From assembly GCA_036394575.1 (NCBI GenBank), contig DASWEY010000038.1:1-41762 (forward strand): 41,762 nucleotides of DNA. The letters are read 5' to 3'. Made by a program: the position numbers and the translations under genes. Shown piece after piece: positions 27,801 through 35,584 of the stretch; within the stretch, counting starts at the first letter, position 1; each line of letters starts with the position of its first letter. Origin of the DNA: UKL13-2 sp036394575. GTDB lineage: Bacteria > Pseudomonadota > Gammaproteobacteria > Burkholderiales > Usitatibacteraceae. The notes beneath the pieces were generated by a model that was given only the letters and a program-made list of their open reading frames with translations, was not told the DNA's origin and did no database searches.

Positions 27801-28441
27801 GCCACATAGCAGCCCGAGTAACGCGACATGGCGATGCCGTGCAAGCCGAGTTCGAGGATGTCCTGCACCCCGGTGGGATACAGCACCGGGATCATCGCGG
27901 CGTCGAAAGCGTGTTCCGACTGATGCGGGAGCGTGGAAGATTTACAAGCATGGTCGTCGCCGGCAATCAGCAGCACGCCGCCGTGCTTGGACGTACCGAA
28001 GGCATTGGCATGCTTGAACACATCGCCGCAGCGATCCACGCCCGGGCCCTTGCCGTACCACATACCGAACACGCCGTCGTACTTGGCGCCTTCAAACAAA
28101 CCCACCTGCTGCGAGCCCCACACCGCGGTGGCGGCCAGCTCTTCATTCACGCCCGGCGTGAAGAAAATATGATTGTCCTTGAGGAAACTCTTGGCCTTCC
28201 ACAACGCCTGATCGTAGGCACCCAGCGGCGAGCCGCGATAACCCGAAATGAAACCCGCCGTATTCAAACCCGCGGCGAGGTCACGCTGACGCTGGATCAT
28301 CGGCAGACGCACCAGCGCCTGGGTGCCGGTCAAATAGACACGGCCGTGATCGAGCAGGTATTTGTCGTCGAGGGTGACGGGGGAATTCGGGGAACCAGAG
28401 GGAAGGGGCGCGCCGGCAGGCGTGTGGGGAACGGCAGACAT
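24848..28441 (-). CDS. indolepyruvate ferredoxin oxidoreductase, fused subunits
   Basis: A 1,197-residue single-chain 2-oxoacid:ferredoxin oxidoreductase. The N-terminal half carries the pyrimidine and TPP-binding regions (GYRGSPLGAYD; a TPP region with GIGCHYMAVW...GDGTYFHSGLLAI). An iron-sulfur segment follows, with VCEGCGDCGKKSNC and further cysteines (CNKDYSCVKGFC). The C-terminal part is the gamma domain (GVGGTGVVTIGALLGMAAH) and a helical end. Known enzymes decarboxylate indolepyruvate and other aryl pyruvates from aromatic amino acids to acyl-CoA, reducing ferredoxin. This long fused form is typical of aerobic proteobacteria. The gene is monocistronic, with a terminator just behind it. 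Confidence 0.94.
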   Translation of the reverse strand: MSAVPHTPAGAPLPSGSPNSPVTLDDKYLLDHGRVYLTGTQALVRLPMIQRQRDLAAGLNTAGFISGYRGSPLGAYDQALWKAKSFLKDNHIFFTPGVNEELAATAVWGSQQVGLFEGAKYDGVFGMWYGKGPGVDRCGDVFKHANAFGTSKHGGVLLIAGDDHACKSSTLPHQSEHAFDAAMIPVLYPTGVQDILELGLHGIAMSRYSGCYVAFKCISDTVDASASVLIDIDSPKIVLPTDFQLPAAGVSIRWPDTPLEQELRLQHDKIYAALAYCRANNLNRITIGAPDDAHNGGKPARLGIIASGKSYLDTMQALEDLGIDARHAAEIGLRVMKVGMPWPLEPTNVRQFAEGLEEILVVEEKRQLIEYQLKEQLYNWRDDVRPRVIGKYDEHGEWETHRSPWLLPAAGELTPAMIARVIAARIDKFYTSPIIQARLKFLEAKEAALAKPRAKAARIPYFCSGCPHNTSTAVPEGSKAMAGIGCHYMAVWIRPEDTMTFTQMGGEGVPWVGIQPFTDTRHIFANLGDGTYFHSGLLAIRAAVGAKVNITYKILYNDAVAMTGGQPLDGTLTVPQLTQQVASEGVGKIVVVTDEPEKYPAGSNFAPGVEIRHRDDLDAVQRELREIAGTTVLVYDQTCAAEKRRRRKRGTFPDPQKRVVINDAVCEGCGDCGKKSNCLSVMPVETEFGRKRAIDQSSCNKDYSCVKGFCPSFVTVEGGQLRKKKPAVQEVLAALPPPSLPALDHPYGILVTGVGGTGVVTIGALLGMAAHLEHKGVAVLDMTGLAQKGGSVYTHVRIANKPEDIHAVRIAACEANAMLGCDMIVSTSDEAIAKIQNGRTRAVVNSDVATTGEFTHNADLHIPVAEMQEVLNEAMGTVNGKAAVEFVNATQLTTALMGDAIFTNPFIMGYGWQQGLIPLQLESILRAIELNGTAVEKNKQAFDWGRRAAVDLRAVQKMAMPPLVKTDSQHLSTTLEEAIERRVAYLTDYQNAAYAQRYRELVAKVQAVEGQKFPGKRALSAAVARYAFKLMAYKDEYEVARLYTQTDFVKRIAEQFEGDYKLTFHLAPPIMSQLDPVSGEPRKKTFGPWMMSAFRVLAHLKGLRGTALDVFGYSAERRMERQLIADYEKMLGELLDRVSADNYDTAVDLASIPEHIRGFGHVKDAHLKDAKQREAELMVKFNNPQPGIREIRIRAAA

Positions 28442-28775
28442 CGATGAAACTCCTCAAAATTGTGTTCTGGGATTTGCGAGCAGTCGGCGTTCAGGTGGCC
28501 GCTGCGGGGCGCCTTGCTTCGAGGAATTGTGTCCCTGTCTACAGGCGGGCGCAAGTATACCGGGAAAGAGGGGGAAATGGCTGCGAAATCGTGGCTCGCG
28601 GGGTGACTATGCGTATCTAATTTAGGTAAACCTTTACGTTAGGGCAAATCGATATTCAGGTGGCGAGGCGATTAGGAGAAATTGAATGCAGTATTGCAAG
28701 AACCGGCCCTGATAAGGCAAATTGATGGCTCTTCACAAATGCGGGCACCTTTGGAACCGCGCTAAGGGCTTCCCA
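28442..28775. other. divergent intergenic region
   Basis: About 330 bases between the oxidoreductase start and the AT-rich membrane protein gene. It should carry both promoters. Base composition falls sharply to the right of about 28,600. No repeat of the dispersed family and no RNA gene was recognised. Confidence 0.4.
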
Positions 28776-29606
28776 ATGTACAAAACATTGCTGATTTTTC
28801 TTCTATGTCTTCCCGTATTTTCTGCATCCGAAGAGCCCGTTAAGAAAATTCCGCTAACTGCAGAAAAAGCAACAAGCTCCAATAGGGTGGCTACCAAATC
28901 CGTAGATCAAAAGAGCGTTGTGCAAAATATAGTTCCACCAGTTACTGTTTTGGGCTCAGACACCACAAACGCACATCCCAGCAACGTGAAACAAGGAAGC
29001 CAGCACGAATCTATCAACTTTGCCGAATGGCTCGTAGCCATTGCGACCACAGCACTAGCGCTTATCACATGGAGATTAGTTCACTACACAAGGAAGCTGT
29101 GGCGTTCTACTTCCGATTTGGTCGAAATGTCTGAGCAGACCAACAAAGCTATAGAACGTGCCTACGTATTCCCTGAAATCCATATTGGAGATGGACCTCG
29201 ATACAGCCTTACAGGAAACATGCCTTGGAATATTGACGTTAAATATTGGAACAGCGGCAAGACACCAGCTATTTTGCGATTGCTGCGCTGTGAGTCAATC
29301 ATTGCCCCCGTTTTTGAGACGCCTGAAGAACTGAATAAGAATCCGATTGCCAACAATGAAATCGCTCCCGGAATGGCAATCCCTAGCGAAACCGCTTATG
29401 AAGGCTTAGCCCCAATAAACCTCACAAGTGCGCAATGGGGAGATGTCGAACGAAAAAATTTAACTGTCTACGTAATCGGCCTTGTTGAATACGATGATGT
29501 TTTTGGAGAGCGCCGAAAAACTGGATTCTGCTACCAACACCAAAGAGTTAATCATCAAGATACGTTCATCATCTCTCCAAGAACAAAATTGAATTACTAC
29601 ACATAA
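28776..29606 (+). CDS. AT-rich orphan membrane protein, hypothetical
   Basis: A 276-residue protein from the ATG at 28776, which gives a signal-peptide-like start (MYKTLLIFLLCLPVFSASEEP). An earlier in-frame ATG at 28722 would hide it behind 18 residues. A low-complexity linker follows, then one membrane helix (WLVAIATTALALITWRLVHY) and a juxtamembrane helix (LWRSTSDLVEMSEQTNKAIERAYVFPEI). The C-terminal soluble domain of about 150 residues looks beta-rich. Proteins with this helix-then-ERAYVF pattern are common as orphans in accessory regions; no function is known to me. It is clearly more AT-rich than its neighbours, which suggests recent transfer. Confidence 0.75.
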   Translation: MYKTLLIFLLCLPVFSASEEPVKKIPLTAEKATSSNRVATKSVDQKSVVQNIVPPVTVLGSDTTNAHPSNVKQGSQHESINFAEWLVAIATTALALITWRLVHYTRKLWRSTSDLVEMSEQTNKAIERAYVFPEIHIGDGPRYSLTGNMPWNIDVKYWNSGKTPAILRLLRCESIIAPVFETPEELNKNPIANNEIAPGMAIPSETAYEGLAPINLTSAQWGDVERKNLTVYVIGLVEYDDVFGERRKTGFCYQHQRVNHQDTFIISPRTKLNYYT

Positions 29607-29677
29607 ATAACATCATTGGTAATGAGTCGATTTTCCCGACCGCTCAATTAACTCTCCCAGCATGCCGTCGGCATAAA

Positions 29678-29760
29678 CCAAAATTAAAACTCGCCATTCC
29701 ACGCGCATTTCCAGCCATTTTTGCCCCAAACACCGCGCCAAATGGCGTTCTACGTTTTCT
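29678..29760 (+). repeat. dispersed palindrome, copy 6
   Basis: The right arm is intact (CCGCGCCAAATGGCGTTCTACG, 29736-29757) and the centre reads CCATTTTTGCCCC. The left arm is worn (CATTCCACGCGCA). It is included in the duplicated leader described at 29678-29934. Confidence 0.82.
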
Positions 29761-29862
29761 GCGCGCGCGCCGGCAATAACGCCAACCCGGCTCGGCACAA
29801 CGTGCACGGTAGAATTCGTTAATCCTTGCTGCCGCAGAAAATCCCCGGTAAAAACTCCCGCC

Positions 29863-29934
29863 ATGCGCATTTTCGTTTTGACCTTGTCGTCCTTGCTGCT
29901 GTCCGGCTGCGCCGTGCTCGACCCCTATGGATAA
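29863..29934 (+). pseudogene. orphan lipoprotein signal peptide (stump of S41 peptidase gene)
   Basis: An open reading frame of 23 codons, MRIFVLTLSSLLLSGCAVLD then PYG and a stop. The first 22 residues are the same as the start of the intact peptidase encoded at 30891, including the lipobox LSGC. The frame ends at TAA, supplied by the first GATAAATGGGG repeat. If still expressed it would give a bare lipidated peptide of about eight residues. It is most simply the remains of a duplication. Confidence 0.75.
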
Positions 29935-30068
29935 ATGGGGTCAGGTAAATGGAAGATAAATGCATGATAAATGGGGTCAGACACTGTGATAAATGGGGTC
30001 AGACACCATTTTCCCAGATAAATGGGGTCGACACCATTTTCCTACCCTTGGCATTTTCCTACCCTTGG
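29929..30068. repeat. cluster of GATAAATGGGGTCAGACAC repeats
   Basis: Four close repeats: a short one at 29930-29944, two full ones at 29966-29984 and 29988-30006, and a variant at 30017-30035 (GTCGACAC). They are followed by a tandem ATTTTCCTACCCTTGG (30036-30051 and 30053-30068). Repeats containing AAATGGGGTCAGAC are often seen near REP-associated tyrosine transposase genes in betaproteobacteria (recollection), but no such gene is in the window. Confidence 0.8.
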
Positions 30069-30079
30069 GTCGATAGCGC

Positions 30080-30502
30080 TTAGCGCCGACCGCCTTCGTG
30101 GCCGCCCATTGCGAAGTGGTTGCCGCGGCCGTCGCGCATCTCGGTGCCGCCGAAATGCTCCATCCGGTCGAGGGAATTCGACGGGTGTGGACGCTCGCCA
30201 CGTTCCGGAAGCGCGCCTCTGTAGCCTCGCTGCGGGTCGAAATGATGGTTCACGTGGCCGCGAAAACCGTCAGGGCCGTGAAACCAGGGGCCGGCGCCGA
30301 TGAAGATTCCGCCCGTGAACCATTCCGGCCCGTAGTAGCCGTAGGGCGCGCAGGAGTAAGGAGCGTTGTCGTAGTAACCGTAAGGGCACACGGGTGCAAG
30401 GTTGATGCCGAGGCTGACCTGAGCCTGCGCTTGGGGAGCGAATGTGGTGAGGCCGATGACAGCGACGGCAGCGGCCAGTGAAAAAGATTTGAACGTGTTC
30501 AT
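30080..30502 (-). CDS. small exported Gly/Tyr/His-rich protein, hypothetical
   Basis: A 140-residue protein starting at 30502 (MNTFKSFSLAAAVAVIG) with a clear Sec signal peptide that ends QAQAQ. The mature part begins VSLGINLAPVCPYGYYD, followed by YSCAPYGYYGPEWFTGGIFIGAGPWFHG and a tail rich in H, G and R. Two cysteines could form a disulfide. Small exported proteins with GYYGPEWF...FIGAGPWFHG occur in Burkholderiales genomes without assigned function (from memory). It lies on the opposite strand to both flanking genes, between the two copies of the peptidase leader. Confidence 0.75.
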   Translation of the reverse strand: MNTFKSFSLAAAVAVIGLTTFAPQAQAQVSLGINLAPVCPYGYYDNAPYSCAPYGYYGPEWFTGGIFIGAGPWFHGPDGFRGHVNHHFDPQRGYRGALPERGERPHPSNSLDRMEHFGGTEMRDGRGNHFAMGGHEGGRR

Positions 30503-30699
30503 GGAACCTCCGTACTTATAGGGTGAAAACGAGGCTGGGAACGGACAGCTTGGATCGGCAGGATTGCGGATCGGTTTCGGAAACCGGCCTTCCCGTTTCA
30601 TCCGAATTCCCGCCGGACCGTCCGGCCAACGCGCGTACAAAAGTACAAAAGGGACCACGCTCGACTTACCTCCAGGCGAACCACGTCTGGTGCCGCCGA

Positions 30700-30790
30700 T
30701 AAAAATTGAAATCCAAAAGTCCAGTACTGGCGCGCTTCTCCAGACATTTTTGCTCCAAACACCGCGCCAAATGGCGTTTTACGTTTCCTG
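30700..30790 (+). repeat. dispersed palindrome, copy 7
   Basis: Left arm AGTACTGGCGCGC, centre CATTTTTGCTCC, right arm CCGCGCCAAATGGCGTTTTACG. It stands about 100 bases upstream of the S41 peptidase start and is part of the duplicated leader. Confidence 0.85.
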
Positions 30791-30890
30791 TGTACGCGCC
30801 GGCAATAGCGCCAACCCGGCTCGACACAACGTGCACGGTAGAATTCGTTAATCCTTGCTGCCGCAAAAATCCCCGGTAAAAACTCCCGCC

Positions 30891-32222
30891 ATGCGCATTT
30901 TCGTTCTGACCTTGTCGTCCTTGCTGCTGTCCGGCTGCGCCGTGCTCGACCCCTACAACATCATCGGCCGCACCCATGTGCCGATGCCGGCAAACGATTC
31001 ACCGCTCACGATGATCGCGCCCGACGCCTGGAAGCAGCAGGCTTTCGAGCAGGTGTGGACCACCGTCAATGAACGCTACTACGACGCCGGGCTCAACGGC
31101 GTGGACTGGCAGGCGGCGCGCGCAAAATATGAGCCCTTGCTGAAGGCCGCCCGCAGCGACGATGAGTATTGGGAACTGCTGGACCGCATGACCGGCGAGT
31201 TGCACGATTCGCACACGCGGGTGCAATCGCCTAAGCAGGTCGAGCAGCAGCGCAGTTTTGAAAGCCACGCGCTGGGCATCAATTTTCTGGAGATGGACGG
31301 GGCGCTGATGCTGAGCGGCGTGCACCCGGAATCGGACGCCTGGTGGGCGGGGGCGCGCGCCGGCATGACAATCAACACCATCAATGGCGAGCCGGCCCTG
31401 GCGCTGTACAGGCGCTTGTTGGCGGAAACGCGCGATTCCTCCACGCCCAGGGCGCGGGCCCGCGGCGTGCTGCGGAAAATTTCGGCCGGCGAGATCGGCA
31501 GCGCGGTCAGCATGAGCTTTGTTCGTGCCGACGGCAGCGAATTCGGCGCCACGATCAAGCGCCGCAGTTTCCGCACGCCGCCGGAAATGCTGGGCCGCGT
31601 ATTGCCCTCGGGCTTCGGCTATATTCGTTTCAGCGGTTTTCAGGGCAACCTCGAATCGCGCATCCTGAATGCGATCGACGAAATGAAGTCCACACCGGGC
31701 ATGATCGTCGATCTGCGCAACAACGGCGGCGGCTCCTTATCCATGGCCAATACCCTGATCAGCAAATTTCTGAGCGCGCCGCAAAAGGGCGCACGCATCA
31801 TCACCCGCAGCGGCAAACCGCCGACGATATTTTTCATCGAGGCCATCAAACTGGAAACCCCGCTCAAGGGAGATGGCGAACACGCCTATACCAAGCCCCT
31901 GGTCATCCTCACCAATGACGGCAGCGCCTCGGCCTCGGAAGTCATGGCAAGCACCCTGCAGGATCTCGGCCGCGCCACCGTCATCGGCCAGCGCAGTTGC
32001 GGCTGCCTGTTAGGTTTCCTCGGTTATGCCGACTTACCGGGCGGCGGCCAGCTGGCCTATAGCGAGTTGGGTTTTGTTTCACCCAAAGGAAAGCGCATCG
32101 AGCATGAAGGTGTGATTCCCGACCGCGAAGTGACCCTGGTGCGCGAGGATTATGTGCTGAGCCGCGATCGTACGCTGGAGGCGGCGGTGAATTTCTTGAG
32201 CGAAAAGACAGGCAGAAAATAG
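30891..32222 (+). CDS. S41 family peptidase, lipoprotein
   Basis: A 443-residue tail-specific-protease family protein with a lipoprotein signal (lipobox LSGC, Cys16). The domain order is a helical N-terminal part, a PDZ-like region (about 125-225) and the S41 core: GFGYIRFSGF, MIVDLRNNGGGS, then TNDGSASASEVMAS with the probable catalytic Ser347. In CtpA/Prc the base is a Lys 25 residues later, in FGKG. Here that place is Cys372 in RSCGCLLG, so the classical Ser/Lys pair is absent. The enzyme may belong to a subfamily with another base or be inactive. An upstream duplicate leader (29678-29934) carries only its signal peptide. Confidence 0.9.
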   Translation: MRIFVLTLSSLLLSGCAVLDPYNIIGRTHVPMPANDSPLTMIAPDAWKQQAFEQVWTTVNERYYDAGLNGVDWQAARAKYEPLLKAARSDDEYWELLDRMTGELHDSHTRVQSPKQVEQQRSFESHALGINFLEMDGALMLSGVHPESDAWWAGARAGMTINTINGEPALALYRRLLAETRDSSTPRARARGVLRKISAGEIGSAVSMSFVRADGSEFGATIKRRSFRTPPEMLGRVLPSGFGYIRFSGFQGNLESRILNAIDEMKSTPGMIVDLRNNGGGSLSMANTLISKFLSAPQKGARIITRSGKPPTIFFIEAIKLETPLKGDGEHAYTKPLVILTNDGSASASEVMASTLQDLGRATVIGQRSCGCLLGFLGYADLPGGGQLAYSELGFVSPKGKRIEHEGVIPDREVTLVREDYVLSRDRTLEAAVNFLSEKTGRK

Positions 32223-32247
32223 GAAATTCAGATTGAAGATTCAACAT

Positions 32248-32342
32248 CGTCCCAGCGAAGGCGTGAACGCATGCGTTCACCCCAAGTCCAACCAGACTTT
32301 GAAGATACGAGGGACTGGATTCCAGCCTTCGCTGGAATGACG
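32248..32342. repeat. inverted repeat with central 18-base palindrome
   Basis: CGTCCCAGCGAAGGC (32248-32262) pairs with GCCTTCGCTGGAATGACG (32325-32342). Next to the left arm is a perfect palindrome, GTGAACGCATGCGTTCAC (32263-32280). It follows the S41 peptidase stop. Repeats of the CCAGCGAAGGCTGGAAT kind are widespread in proteobacterial genomes. Confidence 0.75.
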
Positions 32343-32412
32343 ATTATTTAATTTTTTGCAAATAATGCCTGCAAGCCACATTTCGATAACCCTTAATATC
32401 AAATTCCAAACT

Positions 32413-33363
32413 ATGAAAATTCTCGTACTCGGCGCCGGTGGAACCGGTGGTTATTTCGGCGGACGCCTCGCCGCCAGTGGCGCAGATGTCACCTTCCTGG
32501 TGCGCGAACGCCGCGCCGCGCAATTGGCGCAGGACGGCCTGATCATCGAAAGCCCCAAGGATCGCGTGGTAGTGAAGGCCAAGACCGTGCAGGCCGGTGC
32601 ACTCATTTCCCAACCCGGGCCCGAGTACGACATCGTCATCCTCTCCTGCAAGGCCTACGACCTCGCCTCCAGCATTGAAGCGATCCGCCCGGCGATGGCG
32701 GCGCATACCTGCATCGTGCCGCTGTTGAACGGCATCGCGCATATCGATACGCTCGATGCCGCCTTCGGCAAGGCGCGGGTGATGGGTGGCAGCTGCCAGA
32801 TCGCCGCGACCCTGACCAAGGACGGCGTGGTCAAATCGATGGCCGATGCGCACTCGATCACCTGGGGCGCGCGCGAACCCGCGCAACAGACCGTCGCGGA
32901 AAAACTCGGCGAAGCTTTTGCCGGTGCGACCCTGGTCGATGCCAAAGTGTCCGCCACCAGCATGCTCGATATGTGGGAGAAGGTCGCTTTCCTGTCCACC
33001 CTCGCCGGCATGACCTGCCTGATGCGCGCCAGCGTCGGCGAGATCATGGCCACACCCGATGGCCGCGACATCATGCTGCGCTATGTCCGCACCAGCATGG
33101 CCATCGCCACCGCCGCCGGCTATGCACCGCGTCCGGCAGTCGTTGAGCGCTTCGAGAAAATTCTGACTTCCCCTGGCCTGCCGCTCACCGCCTCGATGCT
33201 GCGCGATCTTGAAGGCGGCGGCGAAGTCGAGGCCGATCACATCGTCGGCTTCATGCTCGGCAAGGCGCGCGAGTACAAGATCGACGACAGCCTGATCGCG
33301 GTCGCCTACACCCACCTCAAGGCTTACCAGAACCGCCGCGCGGCGAACCGCTTGCCCAAGTAA
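32413..33363 (+). CDS. ketopantoate reductase family protein (2-dehydropantoate 2-reductase)
   Basis: A 316-residue NADPH-dependent reductase of the ApbA/PanE family. The dinucleotide-binding motif GAGGTGGYFGG is at residues 7-17, and the core motifs PLLNGIAHIDTL and MWEKVAFLSTLAGMTCLMRASVGEI (with the catalytic lysine) follow. The C-terminal helical domain contains PLTASMLRDLEGGGEVEADHIVGFML. The ATG at 32413 starts directly at the Rossmann fold. Many genomes carry several paralogues, so it may act on ketopantoate for pantothenate synthesis or on another 2-oxo acid. It is flanked by repeat-rich gaps and appears monocistronic. Confidence 0.9.
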   Translation: MKILVLGAGGTGGYFGGRLAASGADVTFLVRERRAAQLAQDGLIIESPKDRVVVKAKTVQAGALISQPGPEYDIVILSCKAYDLASSIEAIRPAMAAHTCIVPLLNGIAHIDTLDAAFGKARVMGGSCQIAATLTKDGVVKSMADAHSITWGAREPAQQTVAEKLGEAFAGATLVDAKVSATSMLDMWEKVAFLSTLAGMTCLMRASVGEIMATPDGRDIMLRYVRTSMAIATAAGYAPRPAVVERFEKILTSPGLPLTASMLRDLEGGGEVEADHIVGFMLGKAREYKIDDSLIAVAYTHLKAYQNRRAANRLPK

Positions 33364-33774
33364 GGCTGTCCGTCCAATCGCCGCGCCATCATCGTGAATG
33401 GCGCGGCCGCTTTATCGATAGGCGCAATGCCTGTCGATAGCTCGGCATCGACGAAATTTCGCTACAACGCGGCCGCTCCTTGCCACGCAGACTTACCCTT
33501 GCGTCATCCCGCCAAATGCGCGTGCAACCCTTAGAGAACTCAAAACACCCTTAAGGGAATTCCCTGTGGCCGGTGCGCAACATACGCAAAAAATTATCGC
33601 CGCCGCCATCGACGCGCAATAACGCGAGTGCTAATTTCTGCCTGCCATTTGCGCGCGTACGCATCGTCAAATCATCAGCAGAATGAACGGGACCCATCAG
33701 GAAATCGCATACGGGCATGGGCGTTTCAAACGAGCTTCACCCTTAACAAACCACTCAACAGGATAGGTGAAAAA
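33364..33774. other. intergenic region upstream of subtilase gene
   Basis: 411 bases without a supported gene. A hairpin CCGCGCCAT/ATGGCGCGG (33381-33406) lies just behind the ketopantoate-reductase-family stop and may end its transcript, though it lacks a T-run. No member of the dispersed palindrome family was found here. The subtilase promoter should lie in the right half. Confidence 0.45.
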
Positions 33775-35427
33775 ATGAAACGAGTATTTCTTCTGCTTCT
33801 CTTATGCTGCGGCGCCATCAGCGCCGCATTCGCAGGCGGACAGGGCGATTTCAGAAAAGTCGGCAAACCCATACCGAACAGTTATATCGTGGTGTTCGAC
33901 GATCATGCGGTTCGCGATGTGCCTGCCGCCAGTGCGGCGTTGGCGAATATCCATGGCGGGCGCATCGTTCACGTTTACGAGCGCGCGCTCAAGGGATTTT
34001 CAATCGAGCTGCCGGAAGCCGCCGCGCGCGCCCTTTCGCACAATCCGCAAGTCGCTTTCGTCGAGGAAGACAGCGAGGTCCATCTCGGCGCCACGCAAAC
34101 CGGGGCCACCTGGGGCCTCGACCGTATCGACCAGCGCTCGCTTCCGCTCGACGGCCTCTACGGCTACACCGCCTCGGGGCTGGGCGTCAAAGCGTACATC
34201 ATCGACACCGGCATCCGCAAAACGCATAGCGAGTTCGGCGGTCGCGCCATCGACGGCTACACCGCGATCAGCGACGGCAACGGCACCAACGACTGCAACG
34301 GACACGGCACCCATGTCTCCGGCACGGTCGGCGGCGCAACCTATGGCGTGGCCAAAAGCGTGACGCTGGTTGCGGTGCGGGTGCTCGACTGCACCGGTTC
34401 GGGCAGCAATTCCGGGGTCATTGCCGGCGTTGACTGGGTCACCTCGAACCACGTCGCCGGTGCGCCGGCCACGGCCAATATGAGTCTCGGCGGCGGTCTC
34501 AGCTCGGCGCTGGATACCGCGGTGCGGAATTCGATCGCCGACGGCGTCACCTACGCGGTCGCCTCGGGCAACAGCAATACCGATGCCTGCACCAGTTCCC
34601 CAGCCGATGTTAGCGAAGCCATCACCGTCAACGCCTCAACCTCGACGGACGCGCGCGCCTCGTTCTCCAACTATGGCTCGTGCACCGATATATTCGCGCC
34701 GGGCTTGAACATCACCTCCGCCTGGTACACCAGCGACACCGCGACCAACACCATCAGCGGCACCTCGATGGCTACACCGCATGTCACCGGTGTCGCCGCG
34801 CTGTATCTGGAAACCAACAAGACGGCCTCGCCCTCGACGGTCTGGGCGGCGATCCGCGACAGCGCCACGCCGAACAGGATCACCGACGTGGTCGGCTCGC
34901 CGAACCTGCTGTTGTATTCCCTGCTGGGAGCCGCACCCCCGCCTCCGGGCACCACCACGCAGCTGCTCAAGAATCCCGGCTTCGAACTGGGCAACAACGG
35001 CAACTGGACAGCAAGCAGCGGCGTCATCACCAATAGCACCGGCCGCACGCCGAACACCGGCAGCTGGTACGCCTGGCTGGATGGCTATGGCTCAGCCCAC
35101 ACCGACTTCGCGTATCAGGACGTGACGCTCTCCTCCACCGACACCGCTGTCAAACTGGTGTTCTACATCGGCATCGATACGGCGGAGACGACCACCACGA
35201 CGGCGTATGACAAGCTGACCGTGACGGTGCGTAACAGCGCCAACACGGTGCTGAAGACGCTGGCCACTTACTCTAACCTGAACAAGTCGACCGGCTATGT
35301 CCGCCAGGAATTCGACCTGCTCGAGTTCAAGGGCCAAACCGTGCGCATCTATTTCAACGGAGTCGAGGACAGCTCGCTGCAAACTTCTTTCCGCATCGAC
35401 GATGTGGCGATGAACGAAACCAAGTAA
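33775..35427 (+). CDS. secreted subtilisin-like protease (S8, proteinase K type)
   Basis: A 550-residue secreted serine protease. A signal peptide (MKRVFLLLLLCC...AFAGG) is followed by an inhibitor I9 propeptide (SYIVVFDDHAV...FVEED, about 36-100) and the S8 domain. The catalytic triad is Asp144 (YIIDTGI), His177 (NGHGTHV) and Ser331 (SGTSMATPH). A Pro-rich linker (APPPPGTTT) leads to a C-terminal jelly-roll-like domain of about 150 residues (NPGFELGNNGNWT...), of the kind that binds carbohydrate or assists secretion. The ATG at 33775 follows AGGATAGG-type sequence and begins the signal peptide. It should degrade extracellular protein. A strong terminator follows. Confidence 0.94.
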   Translation: MKRVFLLLLLCCGAISAAFAGGQGDFRKVGKPIPNSYIVVFDDHAVRDVPAASAALANIHGGRIVHVYERALKGFSIELPEAAARALSHNPQVAFVEEDSEVHLGATQTGATWGLDRIDQRSLPLDGLYGYTASGLGVKAYIIDTGIRKTHSEFGGRAIDGYTAISDGNGTNDCNGHGTHVSGTVGGATYGVAKSVTLVAVRVLDCTGSGSNSGVIAGVDWVTSNHVAGAPATANMSLGGGLSSALDTAVRNSIADGVTYAVASGNSNTDACTSSPADVSEAITVNASTSTDARASFSNYGSCTDIFAPGLNITSAWYTSDTATNTISGTSMATPHVTGVAALYLETNKTASPSTVWAAIRDSATPNRITDVVGSPNLLLYSLLGAAPPPPGTTTQLLKNPGFELGNNGNWTASSGVITNSTGRTPNTGSWYAWLDGYGSAHTDFAYQDVTLSSTDTAVKLVFYIGIDTAETTTTTAYDKLTVTVRNSANTVLKTLATYSNLNKSTGYVRQEFDLLEFKGQTVRIYFNGVEDSSLQTSFRIDDVAMNETK

Positions 35428-35464
35428 GACGCTGACGCGGCGAAAATTTGCCGCAAACAATCGG

Positions 35465-35508
35465 GGCGGGTGGTGACCAAAACAGCCGTGGTCATCACCC
35501 GCCTTTTT
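35465..35508 (+). terminator. intrinsic terminator of subtilase gene
   Basis: GGCGGGTGGTGACCA (35465-35479) pairs with TGGTCATCACCCGCC (35489-35503) with one mismatch, followed by TTTTT. It begins about 40 bases after the subtilase stop. Confidence 0.92.
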
Positions 35509-35584
35509 CATTTCTTCGTCCCGCGCCAGTAGCCGTACTAATCCCTACGAAACTATTTCGCTCCACACAAACCATTCAATGAAG

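Larger units (their letters stand above)
29678..29934 (+). repeat. duplicated leader of the S41 peptidase gene, left copy
   Basis: About 250 bases nearly identical to 30700-30953. They cover a dispersed palindrome, a leader with GCACAACGTGCACGGTAGAA-type sequence and the first codons of the peptidase gene. The right copy continues into the whole gene; this one breaks off after 22 codons. Confidence 0.88.

Noticed and set aside
24944..28447. 427- and 697-codon plus-strand ORFs opposite the indolepyruvate oxidoreductase
   Set aside because: Both are antisense to one continuous, recognised 1,197-residue protein; composition is typical of shadow frames.
29929..30068. Possible small CRISPR array
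   Set aside because: Units are short, spacers are unequal and very short, and no cas gene is near; it fits a REP-like cluster better.
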